Of a DNA stretch of 5,164 nt, positions 1 through 5,164 are shown piece by piece. This stretch comes from Candidatus Omnitrophota bacterium (GTDB taxonomy: Bacteria; Omnitrophota; Gorgyraeia; 2-01-FULL-45-10). The stretch covers positions 1-5,164 of the forward strand of contig JAUYDB010000207.1 of the NCBI GenBank assembly GCA_030691985.1, written 5' to 3'. A program made the translations under genes and the position numbers. How positions within the stretch are numbered: position 1 is the stretch's first letter; every line of letters starts with the position of its first letter. The notes under the pieces are model-generated. The model saw nothing but the letters and a program-made list of their open reading frames with translations. It was not told the DNA's origin and ran no database searches.

Positions 1-278
1 CCAATTCGATCCTGATAAAGTTAAATCAGATAGGGACGCTCACGGAGACTCTTGACGCGATAGATCTCGCAAGGGCAAACGGCTACACGGCGGTGGTATC
101 TCACCGTTCAGGCGAGACGGAAGACACCACGATCGCGCACCTTGTGGTCGCTATGAACACAGGCCAGATCAAAACCGGCTCTGTCTGCAGAACCGACAGG
201 ATCTGCAAATACAACGAACTTCTTAGGATAGAGGAGGGGCTCGGTAAAAAGGCCGTGTACGGCAGATGGCGAAGGTAA
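1..278 (+). CDS. eno: Enolase (phosphopyruvate hydratase), C-terminal part
   Basis: This is the 3' end of a cytosolic glycolytic enzyme gene. Enolase interconverts 2-phosphoglycerate and phosphoenolpyruvate with Mg2+. The gene enters from the left edge. The reading frame starts at base 3 and gives 91 codons ending in TAA at 276-278, about a fifth of the usual ~430 residues. The C-terminal enolase signatures are all present. ILIKLNQIGT carries the catalytic lysine (visible residue 6), VVSHRSGETEDT (residues 31-42) is the substrate-binding histidine/arginine/serine stretch, and GQIKTGS carries the second active-site lysine (residue 57). TDRICKYNELLRIEEGLG closes the family pattern. A small deviation is IAHLVVA where most enolases have an aspartate in place of the histidine; this is outside the catalytic residues. 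The gene overlaps ftsB by 13 bases, so the two are probably in one transcript. Identification is essentially certain; the start is not visible. Confidence 0.97.
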   Translation, partial: NSILIKLNQIGTLTETLDAIDLARANGYTAVVSHRSGETEDTTIAHLVVAMNTGQIKTGSVCRTDRICKYNELLRIEEGLGKKAVYGRWRR

Positions 279-541
279 AGGCTCTTAAATTATATATTGC
301 CATCGGAGTACTCCTTCTCGTATTCATTCCGCCTTTCGCGAAGTTTCAGGAGCTATGTTATAAGCGCAGGAAGCTGGAGGACAGGCTCATCTCCCTGCGT
401 TCAGAGAATAAAAAGCTCGCGAATGAGAAGAGGAGGCTCGAAACGGATATAGCGTATATCGAGAAGAAGGTCCGCGACAGGATAGGTGTTGTACGAAAAG
501 GGGAAATTGTATTAAAGGAAGAAGCGCCTAAAAGAAGATAA
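266..541 (+). CDS. ftsB: FtsB/DivIC-family septum formation initiator protein
   Basis: This is a small (91-residue) bitopic membrane protein of the divisome. By family knowledge it joins FtsL and FtsQ/DivIB at the septum and relays activation to the FtsW/FtsI synthase. The sequence shows a short cytoplasmic N-terminus, one membrane segment at about residues 8-24 (YIAIGVLLLVFIPPF), then a charged heptad-rich coiled coil at about 28-68. After this comes the family's C-terminal motif, YIEKKVRDRIGVVRKGEIVL at residues 64-83, followed by a short lysine/arginine tail. The ATG lies inside the last codons of eno in another frame. The only purine-rich stretch (AGGAGGGG near 232-239) is about 26 bases upstream, too far for an ordinary ribosome binding site, so translational coupling to enolase is likely. 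An eno-ftsB neighbourhood is common in bacteria and supports FtsB over other small coiled-coil proteins. The choice between the names FtsB and DivIC cannot be made from sequence alone. Confidence 0.87.
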   Translation: MAKVKALKLYIAIGVLLLVFIPPFAKFQELCYKRRKLEDRLISLRSENKKLANEKRRLETDIAYIEKKVRDRIGVVRKGEIVLKEEAPKRR

Positions 542-543
542 AA

Positions 544-2220
544 TTATATTCGCGAGAACAATTTTTTTAAAAATCCGGCCACCGATACAAAAAGACAATA
601 AGATATAATCCACATTACCCTCTCCTGGTATCTGTGAGAAGGTGTTGTCACAAACCCGAAAACAAGGGCATTAATAAAAACAAATAATAATGAGGAAAAG
701 AGCAGTAAGAGATATGATATTTTTCTTTTATATATGAAGATACATGCCGAGAAACATACCAGAATCAAAATCGCGAGCTGAAATTTCAGGGTATTAGAAG
801 GCGCCAGCGTAGACCTGGAAGGGAATCCCCGCATCCTCCTGCTATTGATGAAAGAAGAGAAATCATTTGGATATTTATATCTTATGGTTTGATATACCCC
901 CAGTTTGATAGAGGGGTCGGTCTCTACTTTCCCGAGCTCATTAATCATTAACAATTGTCTGAAAGTAGCTCTTATGCATAATTTTAATATATCCGGAAAG
1001 AAAGTTTTGACAGAATAGAAGACTATTTCATTCTGCTCCCTTTGATTTTCGAAACCACCTGTCTTATGTATGGGGGAAGAGGGGCTCCATAAAAACAAAG
1101 ACTCCTTTTTGCCTATAGCCTCTTTTATCTCTTTCTGATATTGGCATAGCTTCCATTTTTTTACAGGGCAATAGGCCTCCAGCGTTTTTGAGGCTATGCC
1201 GCTATAAATAAATTTGTATAGGGTAAAATTCGCCGAATTTTGGTAAGATAATCTGAAGCCGCCCCCGTAACCGAAATTTAAAAAACCGATAGAGACCAGG
1301 ATCAGGATCGTGAGGGAAGACAGTTTTTTGATATTATCCCAGATGGCAGGCGGAATAATATGCCTGTATATTAAACCCGAAAAAAACAAGATAGAAAAAT
1401 ATAGGATGGCTATTAAGACATGGGATGGGTGGCTGAATAGAGATAGCATGATTGATAACGAAGCGGCGATTTTATCGATTTTTAAATCCGACAATAAAAA
1501 AAGCGTTGACGAGAGAAATAATAATCCCGCGAATAAATCAGTCATAAGCCAGCTGGTATATTTAGGGAGAGAGGTCATCGCGCACATTAATATTAAAATC
1601 GCGAACGGTATCAGCCTCTTAAATTTGTTTTCACAGATGGCCGCGTCGGTGTTTCTCATGACAAGGAAGCTTGTTAAAAACGATTGCGCGAATATGGTTA
1701 TCCATAAAGACCAGTTGAGGCTTGTAGCGAGAATAAAGAAGGTGTATCCTATGGGGCGTATGGCGGGCCTTCGCGCCAATATATAATAAGCCGAATCCTT
1801 GAATAACAGCGGATATCCGTTAAGGATCGCGGGCCACATCAATATGAACGCGCCGGCCAATGTAATAAATAAGAATGAGATATAAGTATATTTTTTTCGG
1901 CTTTCCAAGAATTGAGATATTGACAACTTTATCTGTTTCGAAAGCCAGGCCAGCATGATTATAAACCAGCTTGTGAACCACGAAAAGGCGGGGATAAATT
2001 TTGACGATATTGCGTCCATCTTGACTTTAAGAGCCGCTGCCGACGGTATGTCTATAAGCGGCTTCCTTGAATTATATATCAGCTCCGCAGCATTATGGCC
2101 GAACTGCTGATATAATAACCACCCCAACGCGACGAAGAGAATAAATAACAATGGTAAGGTGACAAGTAAGATGCGGAATTTATCCGGAATTTTCATGAGA
2201 GGTTTTATCGAAGGTCCCAT
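544..2220 (-). CDS. Polytopic membrane protein of unknown function, possibly GT-C-like
   Basis: A 558-residue protein with roughly 10-12 hydrophobic segments: about 16-36, 80-95, 112-132, 157-187 (one or two), 203-217, 228-244, 251-285 (probably two), 301-317, 479-497, 501-523 and 534-551. A soluble, probably extracytoplasmic domain spans about 318-478. I do not recognise a named family with certainty. Its conserved-looking features are NGYPLLFKDSAYY (134-146) just after a membrane segment, RPIGY (155-159), SLPKYTSWLMTDLF (217-230), SHPSH (263-267), a CP...LC cysteine pair (351, 359) and HRYQERV (529-535). An acidic residue (D142) in the first loop after a membrane segment recalls GT-C glycosyltransferases that use lipid-linked sugars, but that is inference. 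I chose the ATG at 2220. A TTG at 2265 in the same frame would add 15 residues but lies about 9 bases from the predicted transcript start with no ribosome binding site. The gene is strikingly AT-rich (sampled 60-base lines about 27-35% G+C, against 43-60% in the polyamine genes), which suggests separate ancestry. Confidence 0.85.
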   Translation of the reverse strand: MGPSIKPLMKIPDKFRILLVTLPLLFILFVALGWLLYQQFGHNAAELIYNSRKPLIDIPSAAALKVKMDAISSKFIPAFSWFTSWFIIMLAWLSKQIKLSISQFLESRKKYTYISFLFITLAGAFILMWPAILNGYPLLFKDSAYYILARRPAIRPIGYTFFILATSLNWSLWITIFAQSFLTSFLVMRNTDAAICENKFKRLIPFAILILMCAMTSLPKYTSWLMTDLFAGLLFLSSTLFLLSDLKIDKIAASLSIMLSLFSHPSHVLIAILYFSILFFSGLIYRHIIPPAIWDNIKKLSSLTILILVSIGFLNFGYGGGFRLSYQNSANFTLYKFIYSGIASKTLEAYCPVKKWKLCQYQKEIKEAIGKKESLFLWSPSSPIHKTGGFENQREQNEIVFYSVKTFFPDILKLCIRATFRQLLMINELGKVETDPSIKLGVYQTIRYKYPNDFSSFINSRRMRGFPSRSTLAPSNTLKFQLAILILVCFSACIFIYKRKISYLLLLFSSLLFVFINALVFGFVTTPSHRYQERVMWIISYCLFVSVAGFLKKLFSRI

Positions 2221-2237
2221 ATGAGCTATTACAAAAA

Positions 2238-2244
2238 CTCCTTT
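2238..2244 (-). promoter_or_regulatory. Purine-rich Shine-Dalgarno candidate (AAAGGAG) of the membrane protein gene
   Basis: The - strand reads AAAGGAG here, a good match to the anti-Shine-Dalgarno sequence. It lies 17 bases before the ATG at 2220, longer than the usual 5-10. The only codon in the same frame at the right distance (8 bases) is an ATA at 2229. It is inside the predicted 5' leader, so it argues against the upstream TTG at 2265 as the start. Confidence 0.4.
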
Positions 2245-2280
2245 AGTTTGCCGATAATACCACAAGGAGCGGCTTTTTCA

Positions 2281-2309
2281 ATTATACAGATATTTTTGCC
2301 TATTGTCTA
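2281..2309 (-). promoter_or_regulatory. Sigma70-type promoter of the membrane protein gene
   Basis: On the - strand a -35 box TAGACA (2304-2309, five of six to TTGACA) and a perfect -10 box TATAAT (2281-2286) are separated by the ideal 17 bases (2287-2303). Transcription would start near 2274 and give a leader of roughly 54 bases before the ATG at 2220. The promoter shows that the gene is transcribed on its own and does not depend on read-through from the tRNA. Confidence 0.72.
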
Positions 2310-2367
2310 ACCGTTTTTATTTATATGTAAATGGGATAAGATACGATAGAGGAAGAGGAGAGTAACG

Positions 2368-2389
2368 CGCTTTTTTTTAAAAATAAGCG
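2368..2389. repeat. A/T-rich palindrome in the membrane gene-tRNA spacer
   Basis: CGCTTTTTTTT (2368-2378) is followed immediately by AAAAATAAGCG (2379-2389), which matches its reverse complement at 10 of 11 positions with no loop. It sits in the 190-base spacer between the membrane gene and the tRNA, about 67 bases past the tRNA 3' end in the direction of tRNA transcription. The stem is mostly A-T and lacks a G+C-rich core, so as a terminator it would be weak. It could be a tRNA-transcript end signal or simply a low-complexity palindrome. The rest of the spacer (2266-2455) holds the promoter at 2281-2309; I see no gene in it. Confidence 0.3.
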
Positions 2390-2455
2390 GCTAAATAAAG
2401 GATTGAATTCATTTAAGGAAAATTTTAATACCTATTTTCTACTCTATAGCAAAAT

Positions 2456-2532
<77 letters not shown>

Positions 2533-2542
2533 ATGTGTCATT

Positions 2543-2570
2543 ATTATACCAAATGAAAAAAGAATTGCAA
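2543..2570 (-). promoter_or_regulatory. Sigma70-type promoter of the initiator tRNA
   Basis: On the - strand TTGCAA (2565-2570, four of six to the -35 consensus) and TATAAT (2543-2548, perfect) are separated by 16 bases. Transcription would begin near 2536, about four bases before the mature tRNA 5' end. The -35 box directly abuts the decarboxylase stop codon (2571-2573). The 38-base gap is therefore almost entirely promoter, and the tRNA can be made independently of the polyamine genes. Confidence 0.68.
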
Positions 2571-3722
2571 CTATTTATTAATATGAATAATTTTAGCCGG
2601 CGGGAAACCGTTGAAGTATGTTGAGGAGGCAGTCGAATATGCCCCGATATTCTCGGCGTAGAGGAGATCGCCGATCTTGAGATCCGGCAGTTCCTCGGCC
2701 ACTGAAATCGTATCAAACGCGTCGCACGTAGGCCCGAATACTGCCGATACCTTCTTCTCTCCGTCTTCGAAAGCCTTAAGATGATACTGACAGTGGTCAA
2801 ATACTATCCCTGAGAATGTATGGTAGACGCCGTCGTCCAGGTAGTAGCATGTCTTACCGTCACGGACAGCTTTTCCTATAATTTTCGTTACAAGGACCGC
2901 GGCATTCGCGACCATGAACCTTCCGGGCTCGGCCAATATCTCCATATCCTTCGGGAAGAGCCTTTCGATCTCGGTGTTCAGCATCCCGGCGAGTTTTTTA
3001 AAGGGCTTTACCCTGCTATGGTACTTCACCGGGAATCCGCCGCCTATATCGACGATCTTAATCTTATAGCCCCTGAGCCACGCTTCTTTTAATATGGAGG
3101 CGGAAAGCTGAAGCGCCTGCATATAATTTTCGAAGTTGTTGCACTGGCTTCCGACATGGAAGCTTAAACCCTCCACCACAAGGCCCGCGTTGAACGCCTC
3201 CGCTATCAGGTCCACCGCTTCGCCCGGGTGCGCGCCGAACTTGGACGAAAGTTCCACCATGGAGCCGGTATTTGGCACCCTTATCCTCAAGACAAGTCCT
3301 GCGTGCGGGCAGTGGGCCTTGATCTTTTTCAATTCTTCGATATTGTCGTAAGTCACCAGCGGCTTGTATTGATCCAGCGCCTGCAGGGTCTCAATCCTTT
3401 TAATCGTATTGGCGTAGATGATCTTGTCCCATATAAAATCCTGCCGTTTCTTTTGCGGCAGGTTCTTTATATTATCATGGACGATCATAAACTCCGGAAA
3501 TGACGCGACGTCAAAGCTGGCGCCTGTCTTATACAGCGTCTTAACAATCTCTGGATTCGAGTTCGCTTTTACGGCATAATACGCCTGCACCCGGGGAAGG
3601 CTTTCGGTAAACTCTTTGTGATTTTCCCTGATTTTTTTATGATCAATGATAAATACGGGCGTGCCGTGTTTTTTAGCGATCCTTTTCAGGCCGGCCAGCC
3701 ATTTTTTGGGTCTCTTCTGCAT
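2571..3722 (-). CDS. PLP-dependent ornithine/lysine-type decarboxylase (alanine racemase fold, fold type III)
   Basis: A cytosolic decarboxylase of 383 residues, normal for the bacterial short ornithine decarboxylase group. It most likely converts ornithine to putrescine. The N-terminal barrel carries AYYAVKANSNPE with the PLP-binding lysine K52, KFGAHPGE (161-168), FHVGSQ with the ring-stacking histidine H189, GGGFP (227-231) and EPGR (265-268), which hold the PLP phosphate. The C-terminal domain has GPTCDAFD (330-337), where C333 and D334 match the dimer-interface cysteine and substrate-binding aspartate of ornithine decarboxylases, and GAYSTASSTYFNGFP with Y362. These features favour ornithine/lysine decarboxylase over diaminopimelate decarboxylase. 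The ATG is supported by GAGG seven bases upstream. The gene follows homospermidine synthase on the same strand after 104 bases, and putrescine is the substrate of that enzyme. Lysine as an alternative or second substrate (cadaverine), or carboxynorspermidine decarboxylase activity, cannot be excluded; the upstream synthase argues for ornithine. Confidence 0.88.
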   Translation of the reverse strand: MQKRPKKWLAGLKRIAKKHGTPVFIIDHKKIRENHKEFTESLPRVQAYYAVKANSNPEIVKTLYKTGASFDVASFPEFMIVHDNIKNLPQKKRQDFIWDKIIYANTIKRIETLQALDQYKPLVTYDNIEELKKIKAHCPHAGLVLRIRVPNTGSMVELSSKFGAHPGEAVDLIAEAFNAGLVVEGLSFHVGSQCNNFENYMQALQLSASILKEAWLRGYKIKIVDIGGGFPVKYHSRVKPFKKLAGMLNTEIERLFPKDMEILAEPGRFMVANAAVLVTKIIGKAVRDGKTCYYLDDGVYHTFSGIVFDHCQYHLKAFEDGEKKVSAVFGPTCDAFDTISVAEELPDLKIGDLLYAENIGAYSTASSTYFNGFPPAKIIHINK

Positions 3723-3729
3723 TTTTTTG

Positions 3730-3733
3730 CCTC
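3730..3733 (-). promoter_or_regulatory. Ribosome binding site of the decarboxylase gene
   Basis: The - strand reads GCGAGGC and then six A before the ATG. The GAGG core is seven bases from the start codon, which decides that start. It lies only 12 bases downstream of the foot of the heptamer hairpin (3746-3804), so ribosome access could be affected by that structure. Confidence 0.55.
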
Positions 3734-3745
3734 GCTATAGCTGTG

Positions 3746-3804
3746 TTAGCTTTCAGCTATCAGCTTTTTTTGCTGAAGGCTGAAGGCTGAGAGCTGAAAG
3801 CTAA
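3746..3804. repeat. Heptamer-based inverted repeat (19-bp stem) between homospermidine synthase and decarboxylase
   Basis: The left arm 3746-3764 and right arm 3786-3804 are complementary at 18 of 19 positions, with a 21-base loop. The right side is a tandem array of heptamers: GCTGAAG (3772-3778), GCTGAAG (3779-3785), GCTGAGA (3786-3792), GCTGAAA (3793-3799), then GCT. The left side carries the opposite orientation (AGCTTTC, AGCTATC, AGC). Because the units repeat, inner copies can also pair in shifted registers. In the - strand transcript the structure begins 22 bases after the synthase stop codon and ends 23 bases before the decarboxylase ATG. No U-tract follows, so it is not a classical intrinsic terminator. 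It looks like a dispersed intergenic repeat or an mRNA-processing or stability hairpin. Confidence 0.8.
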
Positions 3805-3826
3805 ACGTAAGTTTTCGACCGTCTTC

Positions 3827-5164
3827 TCAATCCCTGAACATAAAATTCTGGAAGCACCAGAGATTTTTTGTATCCAGATACGCGTTCGGATTTTCCTTGA
3901 AGAATACCTGATAATTCTTTGCCGGCGTCCAATCGGACGGCTCCGAGAGAAAGCTGCCGAGATATGGTTTCGCTATGTTCAAAATATGTTCGTGCGGAAG
4001 GTCGTCCGGCAGGCATATGCCCTTGCGCTGGTTTTCTATTCCCCACATCGTCGCGGATACTACGCCTATCGCGACCTGCATCGTGGTGGCATTCTGGTGC
4101 GGCGCCAGTTTTCGAGACTCTTCGATGCCGAGGACGCTTCCCGTCCACCAGGAGTTATATTTATGTCCCATGATGAGCGCGCCCAGTATGTCATCGCCGC
4201 TCGTTATCTCATCGCTCATTATGCGGAGTTTCGGCTGGAGTTCATAGCTTCGGCAGCGTAGTTCGTGCAGCGAAGAGAGCGTCTCATGACAGGGCATGTA
4301 CGCGTAGTGCACGGTCGGCCTGTAGACAGCTTTCGCGCCTTTCCATACTGTAAGCCTGTCCGATATGCCGAACGCCTCACCGTGTCTTATGACCATGCCC
4401 ACTATCTCCTGGTAAGGTATCCATGACCTGACCCACGTGTTCATCCCCATCCGGGCGAGGAAGATCTGATTTCCCGGCCCGTATTCAGGAAGATGCGCGA
4501 GCTTCGGCAGGTCTTTCTCATGCGTTCCCCAGCCCATCTCGGCTGGCGATATGCCTTCCTCTCGCAACCCCTCGACCGACCAGGTGCCGACGAACTCGTC
4601 GACCGCCTTCGGCCTATTAGTGACTTGCGTATCGCGCTCGCTGCAGTGTATTACCTTGATGCCGAGCTCCATGGCGAGGTTGGGAAAATCCTTGTTATGG
4701 ATGAGCCGCTCGAGGAGAGGCCTCTTTGTCCTGGCCGTGGTTTTATCGCGAAGGGCCTTGTGCGCGATGTCGATGATCCCCTGCTTTGTGAAATGCGATA
4801 TCAGGCCCGGATTCGCGCCGTGGTCGACGACGGCAGTCGTCGAGGAACGCTCCCATTTGGAAACGAGGCCGCGCAGCTTCATCTGCCTGAAGTAGAGGGA
4901 TTTCTGGAATGGTGTTTTATTGTGTATGTCGGCGTACGGGTCCCAGACCTCGACGGAGGTGTTGACATAGAGGACCCTGTTGTCATGGCACCAGTAAAGG
5001 ATATCGCCGCAGTCAATATTCCAGGCGAGGTCTATTATGAGCCCGCCGGCCGAGACGTGTTTGGCGAGCTCTTTGGCCATGTTGATGGGCGTTATCCGCT
5101 CCTGGTAATATTTTATCCCTTTATCGGTCCATTTTTTCAACGCCTTGCGCTTGTCGACGAAATC
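3827..5164 (-). CDS. hss: Homospermidine synthase, N-terminus beyond the window
   Basis: An NAD+-dependent cytosolic enzyme of the saccharopine-dehydrogenase-like superfamily. It joins two putrescines (or putrescine and spermidine) to give sym-homospermidine with release of ammonia (or diaminopropane). The visible part is 445 residues, open to the right edge and ending in TGA at 3827-3829. Bacterial members are about 475-480, so roughly 30 residues with the Rossmann GxGxxG start are missing. A TTG at 5138-5140 could be misread as the start, but coding continues upstream of it (DFVDKRKALKKW) in register with the family. Visible landmarks, numbered from 5164, are IIDLAWNID (43-51), YVNTSVEVWDPY (66-77), VDHGANPGLISHFTK (113-127), GWGTHE (211-216), RHGEAFGISD (260-269), YMPCHETLSSLHE (289-301), GDDILGALIMG (323-333), GIEESR (346-351) and NATTMQVAIGVVSA (358-371). 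No internal stop or frameshift is seen. It lies upstream of the decarboxylase that can supply its substrate. Confidence 0.94.
   Translation of the reverse strand, partial: DFVDKRKALKKWTDKGIKYYQERITPINMAKELAKHVSAGGLIIDLAWNIDCGDILYWCHDNRVLYVNTSVEVWDPYADIHNKTPFQKSLYFRQMKLRGLVSKWERSSTTAVVDHGANPGLISHFTKQGIIDIAHKALRDKTTARTKRPLLERLIHNKDFPNLAMELGIKVIHCSERDTQVTNRPKAVDEFVGTWSVEGLREEGISPAEMGWGTHEKDLPKLAHLPEYGPGNQIFLARMGMNTWVRSWIPYQEIVGMVIRHGEAFGISDRLTVWKGAKAVYRPTVHYAYMPCHETLSSLHELRCRSYELQPKLRIMSDEITSGDDILGALIMGHKYNSWWTGSVLGIEESRKLAPHQNATTMQVAIGVVSATMWGIENQRKGICLPDDLPHEHILNIAKPYLGSFLSEPSDWTPAKNYQVFFKENPNAYLDTKNLWCFQNFMFRD

Noticed and set aside
549..568. TTC-GCGA-GAA followed by seven T as a terminator after ftsB
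   Set aside because: The stem is only three base pairs and the stretch encodes the last residues (KKLFSRI) of the convergent membrane protein. It is too weak to call.
1310..1786. A 158-codon open frame on the + strand
   Set aside because: It lies wholly inside and antisense to the membrane protein gene, has no recognisable domain or ribosome binding site, and is explained by the low stop density opposite an AT-rich membrane gene.
3746..3804. Heptamer array as a CRISPR or as a rho-independent terminator
   Set aside because: There are no spacers and the units are only seven bases, so it is not CRISPR. No T-tract follows the stem in the direction of transcription, so it is not a standard terminator.
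3801..4148. A 115-codon - strand frame, with several + strand frames over 3919-4895
   Set aside because: All overlap the homospermidine synthase gene, whose motifs are intact across the region. These are shadow frames in G+C-rich coding DNA.
5138..5140. TTG as the start of homospermidine synthase
   Set aside because: The frame stays open to the window edge with family-like sequence, and the N-terminal nucleotide-binding part of the enzyme would be missing. The true start is outside the window.

Overview
The window is a 5.2 kb piece of a bacterial chromosome. It holds two partial genes at its edges, three complete protein genes and one tRNA gene. The likely source is an uncultured bacterium. 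The eno-ftsB pair, the homospermidine synthase plus fold-III decarboxylase pair and the short repeat-bearing spacer would fit an Omnitrophota/PVC-type lineage, but nothing in the window fixes the taxonomy and this is a low-confidence impression.

Left part (1-541, + strand): the last 91 codons of enolase run in from outside. They overlap by 13 bases a small FtsB/DivIC-type cell-division protein, and the two were probably co-transcribed and translationally coupled. Middle part (544-2220, - strand): a large, AT-rich gene for a polytopic membrane protein of unknown function faces ftsB with only two bases between the stop codons. It has its own strong sigma70-type promoter (2281-2309) and is compositionally unlike its neighbours. 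A spacer of about 190 bases (2266-2455) holds that promoter and an A/T palindrome, and no gene that I can see. Next comes an initiator tRNA gene (2456-2532, - strand) with its own promoter in the 38-base gap that follows the decarboxylase gene.

Right part (2571-5164, - strand): homospermidine synthase (N-terminus beyond the window edge) lies upstream of an alanine-racemase-fold ornithine/lysine-type decarboxylase. Together they make a plausible two-step polyamine pathway: ornithine to putrescine, then two putrescines to homospermidine. The 104-base spacer between them carries a near-perfect 19-base-pair inverted repeat built from heptamers of the type GCTGAAG, which ends just upstream of the decarboxylase ribosome binding site.

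I see no CRISPR array, transposase, phage gene or obvious defence system. The items most worth a second look are the heptamer hairpin inside the polyamine operon, the unassigned membrane protein, and the 1-72 pair of the initiator tRNA.
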